Positions 1 through 8,764 of a stretch of DNA of 45,483 bases are shown here, piece after piece. How positions within the stretch are numbered: the stretch's first letter is position 1; every line of letters begins with the position of its first letter. The notes below the pieces were generated by a model, which ran no database searches, was not told the DNA's origin, and saw only the letters and a program-made list of their open reading frames with translations. The position numbers and the translations under genes are program-made. Source of the DNA: Lachnospiraceae bacterium (GTDB lineage: Bacteria; Bacillota; Clostridia; Lachnospirales; Lachnospiraceae); assembly GCA_015057615.1 (NCBI GenBank), contig SVEA01000073.1, positions 1 through 45,483 of the forward strand. The letters run 5' to 3'.

Positions 1-309
1 TAAGCAAAAGCGTCTCCGATTTGGATACATTTGACGAAATCATAGAATGTATGCATGGTAGGTGTGAACAGTAACGCAACACTTAAGTAATCGGGAACAA
101 TATTTTAATGCGCAACTGTTTGAAGTCGTTGGCACGTACCATTACGTACTTCAATCAAGTGCTGCGTTTTATAGTGCTTTGCATTACGTTTTACAGCACT
201 TTGTGGAACAACGTGTTGTAAATAAAACATTGTTTCCGATTACTTACCAATTCATAAATTATGCAAATTGATGAAGTTGGTTTATAAATTGGCTTTTGAC
301 ACTCAAATC
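1..309. repeat. Dispersed inverted-repeat element, copy A1 (left end at or beyond the window edge)
   Basis: This non-coding stretch aligns along most of its length with copies at 21017-21310 (same orientation) and 41499-41792 (opposite orientation). The shared core includes ACTGTTTGAAGTCGTTG and CCATTACGTACTTC. The right end, GACACTCAAATC, is the terminal inverted repeat seen in the other copies, with two bases changed. The first 85 bases align poorly, so the left end is degenerate or cut by the window. There is no open reading frame of its own. It ends 8 bp from the stop codon of the fucosidase gene. A non-autonomous transposable element (MITE-like) is the best reading. Confidence 0.7.
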
Positions 310-317
310 AATTATAA

Positions 318-1811
318 CTACTCTTCCAGCTTATATACTCTGGCAATCGGCGTTGCAGCTTTATCACCGCAAGGTGCTTTTACCATAATGCCGCCCGGCT
401 TGCGGGTAAATGAAACGGTTTCTTTTGTATCCACCATCGTCACAGTATTTACCTTTCCTTCGTAAGGAATCCATACCTCATCAGGAACAGTGGCTTCCTC
501 CTCAGTAAACATTTCCAAAGCGTATACGGTTTCCCCTTTTCTAGTGAAAGCGATATTCTCTTTCTTATAAGGCGCGCAGACTCTGGTACCATAGATTGCC
601 TCACCGAATACTTTCAGCCAGGCTCCCATTCCCTTTAAGGAAGCAGCTGCTCCTCTCGGAAGCCGTCCGTCCGGCTGAGGGCCTACATTGATTGCCAGAT
701 TGCCGCCCTTTGCAACGATATCTACCAGCAGGCAGATCACTTCTCTGGGTGATTTATACGTATCCTCATAAGCAAAGGAGAATGAGGTACCAAGAGTAAT
801 GCAGCTTTCCCACGGTACACCTAAGGGTTCCTCCGGCACGCACTGCTCCGGTGTAATATAATTCTCATAAGCACCGCCGATGGTTCTGTCCGCACACAGC
901 ATTCCGGGCTGCCATTTCCTTATTTCATCGATTATTTTACCAAGGTGGATATCCTGTCCTGCCTGCTCACATACCCAGCCGGCATCAAACCACATAATAT
1001 CCAGCTTGCCGTAATCGGTTGCCAGCTCTTTAATCTGATTCTCGGTAAATTCAACAAATTTCTCCCATTCCTCCGGATGCTCCGCCGGAACATAGGAAGG
1101 ACCTCTCCACATATAGTCTCCGCGTGGATACCCTTTTGCCCAGTAGCTGTCAATATGCCAGTCTGCCTTGGAGAAATATGCTGCAATGCCGATTCCCTTC
1201 TTCCGGAACGCCTCAAATAAATGCCCACAGATGTCCGCATATCGATTGGTATGGTAAGGGCAGTCTTCTCCCGTAATTTTATAGTCAGAATACTGAGTGT
1301 CCCACATACAAAAGCCGTCATGATGCTTCGTCGTGAATACCAGATAGCGAATACCTGCTTCTTCTGCTATATCCGCCCATTTTTCCGGTTCAAACCGGAT
1401 CGGGTTAAAGGTCTTATTCAAACCAAAATACTGCTCTTTGAACTCCTTCGCACTAACTCCCCAATCAACTCCTGTTCTGGACCATTCCGCATCCGCATCT
1501 GAGAGCGCCCAGGACTCCACAATTCCCAGCTGAGAATAGGGACCCCAATGCATCATTAATGCCAGCTTCTGATCCTGGAACCATTCCAGCTTTTTAAGAA
1601 CTCTTGCATCTGTCGGCCACACATATTCATCCGCGGCACTATAATTGTGCACGCCCTGCTTTATTTTTTCCTTCGGTTTCTCTTCCTGGGGCTGTTCTGT
1701 TCCATTCTCTGTTATCTTCTCTGTCTCGTCCACTTCCTTCGAAACCGCAGTTATCTCTTTATCCTTATCCATATCCGCAACCCGCTCCTTTTTTTCCGCT
1801 TTCTCGTCCAT
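318..1811 (-). CDS. GH29 alpha-L-fucosidase with an acidic/basic N-terminal extension
   Basis: Glycoside hydrolase family 29 enzyme releasing alpha-L-fucose from glycans. The catalytic (beta/alpha)8 domain starts near residue 75 (LEWFQDQKLALMMHWGPYS) and contains the substrate-binding HHDG at 163-166. The nucleophile is the Asp in the LDIMWFDAGW strand, about residue 276. A small beta domain follows to residue 497. Residues 1-55 are rich in Glu and Lys with no signal peptide, which is unusual for the family. The start is uncertain: the first ATG lacks a clear ribosome binding site, and Met14 (1772) has GGAG about 12 nt upstream. It is last in the minus-strand operon that begins with the permease at 6886, so the enzyme is probably cytoplasmic and acts on imported oligosaccharides. 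Confidence 0.9.
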   Translation of the reverse strand: MDEKAEKKERVADMDKDKEITAVSKEVDETEKITENGTEQPQEEKPKEKIKQGVHNYSAADEYVWPTDARVLKKLEWFQDQKLALMMHWGPYSQLGIVESWALSDADAEWSRTGVDWGVSAKEFKEQYFGLNKTFNPIRFEPEKWADIAEEAGIRYLVFTTKHHDGFCMWDTQYSDYKITGEDCPYHTNRYADICGHLFEAFRKKGIGIAAYFSKADWHIDSYWAKGYPRGDYMWRGPSYVPAEHPEEWEKFVEFTENQIKELATDYGKLDIMWFDAGWVCEQAGQDIHLGKIIDEIRKWQPGMLCADRTIGGAYENYITPEQCVPEEPLGVPWESCITLGTSFSFAYEDTYKSPREVICLLVDIVAKGGNLAINVGPQPDGRLPRGAAASLKGMGAWLKVFGEAIYGTRVCAPYKKENIAFTRKGETVYALEMFTEEEATVPDEVWIPYEGKVNTVTMVDTKETVSFTRKPGGIMVKAPCGDKAATPIARVYKLEE

Positions 1812-1833
1812 GCTTTTTTGAGCATGCTTTGAA

Positions 1834-1864
1834 GAATAGCCCGCATATTACTGCGGGACTATTC
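1834..1864 (-). terminator. Intercistronic hairpin between the two fucosidase genes
   Basis: On the minus strand GAATAGTCCCGCA pairs with TGCGGGCTATTC, apart from one bulged base, giving a stem of about 12 bp with a 6-nt loop. There is no U-run, so it is more likely an RNA-stabilising or weak attenuating hairpin than a full terminator. Confidence 0.45.
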
Positions 1865-1887
1865 AAATTTCACGCAATTTCGCCAAA

Positions 1888-3177
1888 TTAGTCGTTATTG
1901 GTTACCACTTCGCCGTGTCCAAGATTATAAGTAATCTCATCCTCCAGCTCTACTTTTATTACGGTAGCAAACGGATGGGTCTGCATCTCTCCAGCCCAGA
2001 TCCAAAGAGTGCCTGGGATACCGCTCCAAGGCAAGGATCCCGTATAGGTAAATTCAAGCTCCTCCTGGCTGTGAAGCACCGTGACCTTTTTCACCGGTGT
2101 TTTGATTCCCTTCAGGCATAAGGTTTCCACCGGCTTATCGTATACAAATAAGTAGATCGTCTTTTTATCTGCGGATAAGGTGCTGCCTCCCAGAAAATGA
2201 TGGTAGCTTAAGCCCTTACCTGTTCCATACACTGCTTCCTCATGATCATGAATCCAAGATCCCAGATCCAGAAGCACTTTTTCCTGACGTTCATCCAGAG
2301 TACCATCCTCTTTTGGTCCGATATCCAGAAGCATCTTGCCTCCCAGGGTGATGCAGTCACAGAACATTCGGACAATCTGCCCGCTGCTCTTGTAGCTGTT
2401 ATCCGACGGGCGGTAGCCCCAGGAATCGTTAATGGTGGTACAGAACTCCCATTCTCCCTTTGGTCCGTAGAGAGGAATTCCCTGCTCCGGTGTTTCATAA
2501 TCACCGTATCCCTGCATCCGTGAATTTAAAAGCACATTGGGATTGAGTGTATGAAGATATTCGCGGAACTCCGGCATCTTCCATTGAGCAGCACTTCTTT
2601 CCCAGTCTCCATCAAACCACAGAAGATCCACGGTCTTATAGTTCGTCAGCAACTCTTTTAGCTGATTATTATTAAACTCCAGAAATTCCTCCCACTTCCC
2701 GTAATCTTCTTCGCCGCCTGCCGGTGAACCATAGATATCCTTTAAGCAGTCCTCTTTTTTCATTCCTTCCGGATAGATACTCCGATAGCGGGGATCCGAC
2801 CAGTCAATCAGGGAATAGTAAAGTCCCACTTTCAAACCAGCTTCACTCATTGCATCAATATATTCCTTCACAAGATCTCTTTTTGCCGGTGTCTTCTTTA
2901 CCACGCTTAAATCACTGTATTTCGTATCAAAGAGAGCCATGCCGTCATGATGCTTTGAAGTCATAACTACATACTGTGCTCCTGCTTTTTTAAATAGTTC
3001 TGCCCATTTGTGGGGATCGAAACGGGAAGCGGTAAAGCCTTCACACTGCTTCATATAATCCTCATAAGAGATAAAACCGTTGTGGAAGGACCAGGATTCT
3101 GATACATCTCCCACCGCATAAATTCCATAGTGAATAAAAATTCCAAGCTTTGCCTGCTTGAACCATTCTTGCATCAT
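1888..3177 (-). CDS. GH29 alpha-L-fucosidase, compact form
   Basis: Second family 29 fucosidase, 429 residues, with no signal peptide and so probably cytoplasmic. The barrel begins at residue 3 (EWFKQAKLGIFIHYG), the HHDG motif is at 76-79, and the nucleophile Asp is in VDLLWFDGDW at about residue 189. A C-terminal beta-sandwich follows. A good AAGGAGG sits 8 nt before the first ATG. It differs strongly from its downstream neighbour (no N-terminal extension, different loops), so the pair is not a recent duplication and may split linkage specificity, for example alpha-1,2 versus alpha-1,3/4. That split is inference. It belongs to the importer operon and is separated from the binding-protein gene by a strong hairpin. 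Confidence 0.92.
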   Translation of the reverse strand: MMQEWFKQAKLGIFIHYGIYAVGDVSESWSFHNGFISYEDYMKQCEGFTASRFDPHKWAELFKKAGAQYVVMTSKHHDGMALFDTKYSDLSVVKKTPAKRDLVKEYIDAMSEAGLKVGLYYSLIDWSDPRYRSIYPEGMKKEDCLKDIYGSPAGGEEDYGKWEEFLEFNNNQLKELLTNYKTVDLLWFDGDWERSAAQWKMPEFREYLHTLNPNVLLNSRMQGYGDYETPEQGIPLYGPKGEWEFCTTINDSWGYRPSDNSYKSSGQIVRMFCDCITLGGKMLLDIGPKEDGTLDERQEKVLLDLGSWIHDHEEAVYGTGKGLSYHHFLGGSTLSADKKTIYLFVYDKPVETLCLKGIKTPVKKVTVLHSQEELEFTYTGSLPWSGIPGTLWIWAGEMQTHPFATVIKVELEDEITYNLGHGEVVTNND

Positions 3178-3201
3178 AGAAAATACCTCCTTTTAAAGTA
3201 A

Positions 3202-3240
3202 GAAAAGCATATTACTGCACGAAACCGTAATATGCTTTTC
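3202..3240 (-). terminator. Strong hairpin between binding-protein and fucosidase genes
   Basis: GAAAAGCATATTAC pairs perfectly with GTAATATGCTTTTC (14 bp, 11-nt loop), followed on the minus strand by a T-rich but broken tract. Its place just after the solute-binding protein gene suits a partial terminator or 3' stabiliser that raises binding-protein expression relative to the downstream fucosidases. Confidence 0.6.
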
Positions 3241-3291
3241 TTTGTTACTTCTTACTTTCCTGCTTCAACACCTATGCTGTCAAATTCAATG

Positions 3292-4923
3292 TTATTCTGC
3301 TACTGTTTCAATACCGCGAATCTGAAGCCAGTCTTCCAGTCCTAATGCATAGAGACCATCTACATAGCTCTTCCAATCCGCATCATTATTGACATCCAGC
3401 TCTCCTGTTACAAACAATGCCTGCTGCTGGCTGAAATAATCAACGACAGCCGTAGCAATATCGGAATACCGGTCAATACTGTCAAGACCAACCCAGAAAG
3501 AAGGAACTACACTCTCGGTCAGATCCGGCTCATAAATCTTCTCCATTGCCTTCTTCTCATCATATAGAGGATTATCCTCGATATATTTGAAACCGGATGG
3601 CATATATTTGGGAAGTGCCTGTGGCCATAGATTGCTCCAGCCTACTTTTTCCTGCTGGTCTTCCGGCAGAGTTTTGGAATCGATAGCGCGGTATCCGTCA
3701 CCTTCTTTAAAGGTAATTACATCTACCGGACCTCTACTACATCCGATTCCGTTTTCCAGTTCGAATGCATTATCAAACCAACGGCAGATTATCTCTGGAT
3801 TTTTTGCATTATCCGTAATAACCGCCTGTGCTCTGAATACGCTGAAGCCATTGGTATCTCTCATCCATTTGCCGCCCTTGTCTGTATTTAACACAGGAAG
3901 AACATCAAACTCACCTTTTTCTACCTCTTGCTCAATACCGGAGAATTCATTGCTTCCATAAGCAATGGATACGCCGTACATATCTTTATTTCCTTTACCT
4001 TCCCAGGTGGAGCTGTCCTGTGTGAAGATCTCTGTATCAATCAGTCCCTGCTCATAGAGAGTGTTAAACCAGCTTAAAAACTCTCGGTAAGTACTGCTGA
4101 TACCGCCGTAAACTACCTTCTCATCCTGTATAGCAACACCAAGCTTGTTCATCGGCATACCAAACCATCCAGCCATCGCTTCGATATGCAGGTTATTCGG
4201 ATCGGCAGAGAATGGAATCTCATCACTTGCATCACCATTTCCGTTCGCATCCTTTTCTTTGAATGCCTTCAGTACTGCTTCGAACTCATCGGTTGTCTTC
4301 GGCATTTCCATTCCCACATTCTCCAGCCATCTGCCGTTAATGTAAGGGGAATATCCTACGGTTGTATCATCACACACATAAGGAATTGTGTAGATATGTC
4401 CGTCCGGTGCTGTCATTTGCTCTCTTACACCCGGTAACTCTAAAATAGCGGAGATATTCGGGCAGTATTTTTCAAAATAATCTTCCAGAGGGATGAATAC
4501 GCCCTGCTGTACCCCGTAGGTCAAAAGCATACTGTCACTTAAGATCCAGCCACCGATAACATCGGAATAATCGCCGGAGTTCAGATCCAGATTCAGTCTT
4601 TCCTTCGCTGTTTCATTCGGGTAAAGCTTCAGAGTTACATCCACGTTTGTCTGTTTCTTAAATTCATCTATCATGTAGAATTCTCCTGATTCACTGGAGT
4701 CATCCACGAAGATGGAAAATCCATAAGTACCTTCATCGACCAGGGGAAGCCCCTCTTTGTACATCAGACCGTTTACCTTTCCGCTGTCATCAACGGTGTC
4801 TGCTGCCGCGCCTTCGGATGTCGATGGTTTGCTGTCTGCCGGATCTTTATCTTTTCCGCAGGCTGCAAAACTGATTGCGCACATTGCCATAGCTAGTATA
4901 AGTGCACTCTTCTTTCTTTTCAT
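3292..4923 (-). CDS. Sugar ABC transporter substrate-binding lipoprotein (LplA type)
   Basis: Extracellular solute-binding protein of a carbohydrate ABC importer, 543 residues. Residues 1-21 form a lipoprotein signal peptide, with lipobox SFAAC and the lipidated Cys at about 22; Phe at -3 is atypical. A Ser/Asp/Glu-rich linker leads into a family-1 binding fold. GAGGAGG lies 7-9 nt before ATG. It follows its two permeases in the same operon and precedes two fucosidases, so the cargo is probably a fucosylated oligosaccharide (inference). No ATPase gene is present; Lpl-type importers in Firmicutes commonly use a shared MsmX-like ATPase encoded elsewhere. Confidence 0.9.
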   Translation of the reverse strand: MKRKKSALILAMAMCAISFAACGKDKDPADSKPSTSEGAAADTVDDSGKVNGLMYKEGLPLVDEGTYGFSIFVDDSSESGEFYMIDEFKKQTNVDVTLKLYPNETAKERLNLDLNSGDYSDVIGGWILSDSMLLTYGVQQGVFIPLEDYFEKYCPNISAILELPGVREQMTAPDGHIYTIPYVCDDTTVGYSPYINGRWLENVGMEMPKTTDEFEAVLKAFKEKDANGNGDASDEIPFSADPNNLHIEAMAGWFGMPMNKLGVAIQDEKVVYGGISSTYREFLSWFNTLYEQGLIDTEIFTQDSSTWEGKGNKDMYGVSIAYGSNEFSGIEQEVEKGEFDVLPVLNTDKGGKWMRDTNGFSVFRAQAVITDNAKNPEIICRWFDNAFELENGIGCSRGPVDVITFKEGDGYRAIDSKTLPEDQQEKVGWSNLWPQALPKYMPSGFKYIEDNPLYDEKKAMEKIYEPDLTESVVPSFWVGLDSIDRYSDIATAVVDYFSQQQALFVTGELDVNNDADWKSYVDGLYALGLEDWLQIRGIETVAE

Positions 4924-5008
4924 AATAATTTCCTCCTCTTTTTATTTATTTATATACCGGTAATTATTAAGCAAACCGGTAAATAAACGTCTCCAATTGC
5001 TGTTCCTT

Positions 5009-5944
5009 TCAGCCCTTTACTGAACCGATCATGACGCCCTTTACAAAATGCTTCTGGATAAACGGATACAGAGCCAGTACCGGAATACTACTGATAATAA
5101 TCAGGGAATATTTCATAACATCAATTAATTGCTGCTTTTCACGAAGTGCTTCTCTGGCAGCTTTGGTAGTTGCCGACTGTGCCAGTGCTGTCTCATTTGT
5201 AATCAGGATATTACGTAGTACAAGCTGCAGCGGATAACGATCCTTATCCGAGATATATACCAACGCAGAGAAGTATGAGTTCCAATGTCCTACGCCATAG
5301 TACAATACAAGGATGGCAATGATTGCTTTCGACAGGGGAAGGGCTATTTTAAAGAAAAATTTTCCCTGGGTACAGCCATCAATCTCCGCTGCCTCATACA
5401 GTTCTTCAGAGATATTCGACTTGAAGAAGGTTCTTGCCACAATCATGTTATATACACTGAGACATCCCGGAAGGATAAGTGCCCACATGGTATTTAACAT
5501 CTGTAAGTTCTTAACTACCAGATAGGTAGGGATCAAACCACCGCCGAAAAACATCGTTATCATATAAAATAGGGTGATTGGTTTCTTACCGCTGAAATTA
5601 TTTCTGGACAATGCATATGCTGTAGGAAGGGTTACTGTTAAGTTAACCATAACTCCGCAAACTGTATAGATAAGAGAGTTTAAAAATCCACCCATAACTG
5701 CACTGTTCTTAAATACCTCCGCATAACCCTTCAAGGTAAATCCAATCGGTTTCCATATTACATCACCACTGGATACCGCACTAGGTTTACTAATGGATGA
5801 AATAATTACCCAATACAGGGGATACGCTACAATAAGTAATATAATTGTCAGAATAATGAACGTCACTGTATCAAAAATTACATCTTCCTTACAGCGCTTT
5901 GTTTTCTTTCTTCTGAAAGGTTGTACTGATTTTTCTTTCTTCAT
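5009..5944 (-). CDS. Carbohydrate ABC transporter permease (YtcP/LplC type)
   Basis: Inner-membrane permease of the MalG-like family, 311 residues with six predicted membrane helices, the first at about 27-47. The ATPase-contacting EAA loop reads EAAEIDGCTQGKFFFKIALP. The C-terminus KHFVKGVMIGSVKG is typical of the YtcP/LplC branch. It starts 12 bp after the end of the partner permease gene, with TAGGAGG before the ATG. It forms the channel with the product of 5957-6886 and takes substrate from the 3292-4923 lipoprotein. Confidence 0.93.
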   Translation of the reverse strand: MKKEKSVQPFRRKKTKRCKEDVIFDTVTFIILTIILLIVAYPLYWVIISSISKPSAVSSGDVIWKPIGFTLKGYAEVFKNSAVMGGFLNSLIYTVCGVMVNLTVTLPTAYALSRNNFSGKKPITLFYMITMFFGGGLIPTYLVVKNLQMLNTMWALILPGCLSVYNMIVARTFFKSNISEELYEAAEIDGCTQGKFFFKIALPLSKAIIAILVLYYGVGHWNSYFSALVYISDKDRYPLQLVLRNILITNETALAQSATTKAAREALREKQQLIDVMKYSLIIISSIPVLALYPFIQKHFVKGVMIGSVKG

Positions 5945-5956
5945 TCTTCTTTCCTC

Positions 5957-6886
5957 CTACCACAAGCTGTTGCCTGAAAGTTTATCAGCCGCTTTATTGA
6001 CAATGATAAGCATAACCAGGTTGATTAATGTATTAAAGAGGCCGATTGCCGTTGAATATGATATATCGTTATTAATCAGACCCACCTTATACACATACGT
6101 CGAGATAATCTCCGATACCGTCAGGTTCAGGTTATTCTGCAGCAGGTAGGCTTTTTCAAATCCGATCGAAAGAATACTTCCGCAGTTCATAATCATCAGG
6201 ATCGTTGCTGTAGGTAAGATAGAGGGAAGATCTATGTACCGTATCAGCTGGAACTTTGTCGCCCCGTCACAGCGGGCTGCTTCATGCAGCTCCGGACTGA
6301 TACCGGACAGGGCTGCGAAGTAAATAATCGAACTCCATCCGGTACCCTGCCAAACACCGCTCCATACATATATGTGTCTCCAATATTCTTTCTTTGCCAT
6401 GAAATTCACCGGGTCCATGCCCAAAAACTTCATGAAGTTATTTATAATGCCCACGTAGGGTGACAAAAACAGGATAATCATACCGCACATAACAACCGTA
6501 GAAATAAAATTCGGTGCATAGGTAACGGTCTGAATTACTTTGCGGTACTTTTTATGCCGGAACGAATTTAGCAATAATGCCAGAATAATCGGGATTGGAA
6601 ACGCTACGATTAATCCATAGAGACTCAAAACCAAAGTATTCCGGATCGTGGAAGCAAAGTAAGGGGATTCAAAGAACCTCTTAAAATAATACAAGCCCAC
6701 CCATGGACTGCCCCATATACCCGCTTTCGCGTTATACCTTCGGAATGCCAATTGGATCCCGTACATAGGAATGTAACTGAAGATGAAGGTAAATACGATA
6801 CCCGGAATGCAAAACATCCAGAGTGACGCATCTTTTTTTAATACCTGCCACAAGCTCTTCTTTTTCTTTTTTGTTTTCGTGTTCAT
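5957..6886 (-). CDS. Carbohydrate ABC transporter permease (YteP/LplB type)
   Basis: MalF/UgpA-like permease, 309 residues with six predicted helices. The Lys-rich N-terminus is followed by DASLWMFCIPGIVFTFIFSY. The EAA loop reads EAARCDGATKFQLIRYIDLP. The C-terminal ADKLSGNSLW is characteristic of LplB-like proteins. GGAGGAG precedes the ATG. It is the first gene of the fucose-glycan operon, transcribed from a promoter about 170 bp upstream and divergent from the CBM9-like gene. Confidence 0.93.
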   Translation of the reverse strand: MNTKTKKKKKSLWQVLKKDASLWMFCIPGIVFTFIFSYIPMYGIQLAFRRYNAKAGIWGSPWVGLYYFKRFFESPYFASTIRNTLVLSLYGLIVAFPIPIILALLLNSFRHKKYRKVIQTVTYAPNFISTVVMCGMIILFLSPYVGIINNFMKFLGMDPVNFMAKKEYWRHIYVWSGVWQGTGWSSIIYFAALSGISPELHEAARCDGATKFQLIRYIDLPSILPTATILMIMNCGSILSIGFEKAYLLQNNLNLTVSEIISTYVYKVGLINNDISYSTAIGLFNTLINLVMLIIVNKAADKLSGNSLW

Positions 6887-7054
6887 GTTGCTCTCCTCCG
6901 CTTTTTTCCTGCTAATATATTTATTATCATTAATCCTTTCTTTTTTGACATTTTGAACATTTTTAACACATTACTATATGTAAATCACCAATTTGTATAA
7001 TATTCATAAATGCCTTACTGTTTTTTACTGTTTCATTGTGGATTTGATGATTAA

Positions 7055-7083
7055 ATTTTAACAGCTGTTCACATTATTGTCAA
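7055..7083 (-). promoter_or_regulatory. Probable promoter and operator of the fucose-glycan operon
   Basis: On the minus strand TTGACA and TAAAAT are 17 nt apart, a near-consensus sigma-A promoter that leaves a leader of about 165 nt. The spacer holds the palindrome AACAGCTGTT (about 7060-7069), well placed for a repressor such as the LacI protein encoded at 8765. The rest of the divergent region 6887-7352 is AT-rich with no further gene. Confidence 0.6.
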
Positions 7084-7291
7084 TATGTTTTGTAAATTCG
7101 TTCTTTTATTTTTAGCATTAAACAGACTAATCTCTGCAAACCATTGTATTTTGTCACTTTCTGCTGATTTTTTTACATAAAAGAGATATAGATAACCCTA
7201 TTTTTTACGCTATTGTATCTTTCTTGCTATATTTAGTTTATCTAATTGTTCACGTTCTATAAGTTTATTGTTCAATAATGTTAATTTTTTA

Positions 7292-7320
7292 TTGCATTAA
7301 TGTAAACATAATGCTATAAT
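7292..7320 (+). promoter_or_regulatory. Probable promoter of the CBM9-like gene
   Basis: TTGCAT, a 17-nt spacer and TATAAT preceded by TGC (extended -10) lie 33-60 bp upstream of the gene start, facing away from the importer operon. Confidence 0.6.
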
Positions 7321-7364
7321 CAAAAATATAAAAAAATAAATTCCAAGCAGAAATGAGGAATGTT

Positions 7365-8432
7365 ATGAAGCCTATAAGAATACCCATCCCCGCAGCGGAT
7401 TTTAATCCCCCGGTTTACCATTGCCGCCGCGCCACAAAGCCTTTTCTTTTAAACGGAAGACTTGACAAGCCCTTTTGGGAGGATGCACCTTTCACCAGCG
7501 ATTTTTTGGACATTGAGGGGGAGCATATGCCCTGTCCGCGCTTTCTGGCCCGCGCCAAGATGCTCTGGGACGACGAGAATTTCTATTTTGGTGCCCAACT
7601 TGACGGTGATGAAATCTGGGGCTATGTCAGCGAACGGGACGCTGTCATTTTTCAGGACAATGATTTTGAGATCTTTATCGACCCGGATTCCGATACCCAG
7701 CAGTATTATGAATTTGAAATGAACGTTTTAAATACGATATGGGATTTATTCCTTCCCGTAGCATACCGGGATGGTGGCAAAGCCCTGAATGGCTATGATA
7801 TTAAGGGTCTGCGCACCGCCGTATATGTTGATGGTACCATTAACGACCCCTCCGCTTCCAACAAGAGCTGGTCGGTCGAGGTAGTGATCCCATTTGCCGC
7901 TCTCACAGAATGTCTGCCCCAGACATGGACTCCAAAAGAGGGCGAATATTACCGGGTCAATTTCTCCAGAGTGCAATGGAAAACCGATGTCATAGATGGT
8001 AAATACCAGAAACGAACCGATTCTTCCACCGAACAACCCCTTCCGGAAGATAACTGGGTATGGGCACCAACAGGGGTGATCAATATCCACTACCCTGAAT
8101 TATGGGGCTTCGTATTCTTTACCGGTACAGGAAAAGAATCCCCTGCATATACCATTCCGGAAGATGAATATCGGAAATGGGAATTAAGAAAGCTTTATTA
8201 TGCCCAGCAAATTTTCCTGGACTTGAATGGACATTATAGCAACCGTTTGGAGGAATTAATAAGTATTCTTGGGACATATGCTCCAAGTGACGCTAACCGG
8301 ACGGTAAAACCACTGCCTTACCGTATCGAGACAACCTCCCATACATTTGAGATTTCCTGTCCGTCTTCCGATAATAAGAAAAATATTCTGATTTATTCCA
8401 ACGGAAAGGTGGAAATAAAGGGACTGGTGTAA
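7365..8432 (+). CDS. Carbohydrate-binding family 9-like protein
   Basis: The protein of about 355 residues resembles the CBM9-like (DOMON-fold) proteins found with polysaccharide utilisation genes. The fold spans about residues 20-250 and includes DGRL-type and DENFYFGAQLDGDEIWG segments and a FEIFIDPDSDTQQYYEFE strand. There is no signal peptide, so it appears cytoplasmic, which is odd for a binding module. The ATG at 7365 is preferred over 7353 because GAGG lies 8 nt before it, whereas the upstream ATG has no ribosome binding site. It is divergent from the fucosidase operon, and a role in handling imported glycans is inference. No catalytic residues are recognised. Confidence 0.8.
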   Translation: MKPIRIPIPAADFNPPVYHCRRATKPFLLNGRLDKPFWEDAPFTSDFLDIEGEHMPCPRFLARAKMLWDDENFYFGAQLDGDEIWGYVSERDAVIFQDNDFEIFIDPDSDTQQYYEFEMNVLNTIWDLFLPVAYRDGGKALNGYDIKGLRTAVYVDGTINDPSASNKSWSVEVVIPFAALTECLPQTWTPKEGEYYRVNFSRVQWKTDVIDGKYQKRTDSSTEQPLPEDNWVWAPTGVINIHYPELWGFVFFTGTGKESPAYTIPEDEYRKWELRKLYYAQQIFLDLNGHYSNRLEELISILGTYAPSDANRTVKPLPYRIETTSHTFEISCPSSDNKKNILIYSNGKVEIKGLV

Positions 8433-8471
8433 GAGTGAAATGGACACGTTCACTTTGTTCACTTCTAATCA

Positions 8472-8619
8472 GGAAAGAGTTTCGCTTGCTAAACTCTAGC
8501 GCTGAGCGCGGCCAGCATCGCCGGCAAAATACAATACGTGCGAGTGCGTCATCCCAATGCGAACTATGTTCGCATGGAGCATTTTTAATTGAATAGGACG
8601 ACCCTTCCTATTCAATAAG
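8472..8619. repeat. Multi-hairpin intergenic repeat, copy C1
   Basis: About 148 bp, closely similar to 19172-19318; both contain GTGCGTCATCCCAATGCGAA followed by CTATGTTC. It folds as a chain of hairpins: GAGTTT/AAACTC, ATGCGAAC/GTTCGCAT, and GAATAGG/CCTATTC. It lies just after the CBM9-like gene and before lacI, filling most of the 8433-8764 gap. It has no coding capacity. Confidence 0.7.
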
Positions 8620-8764
8620 AAGGGTTGCTGCATTCCTAATTTTGCAGTAACCTCTCAGAGTTAAATAATTATTTGAAAATAATGGTATGAACTGGTATAA
8701 TAACAACAAATTAATAGATTTTAACTATATATTTCGCACAAAAGTGTGCAGATTGGGTGTAATT

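Noticed and set aside
268-465. Short plus-strand open frame starting MMKLVYKLAF
   Set aside because: It runs from the repeat element into the antisense of the fucosidase 3' end and has no ribosome binding site.
3587-3961. Plus-strand open frame of 124 codons inside the binding-protein gene
   Set aside because: It is antisense to a well-supported lipoprotein gene, has no ribosome binding site and no family resemblance.
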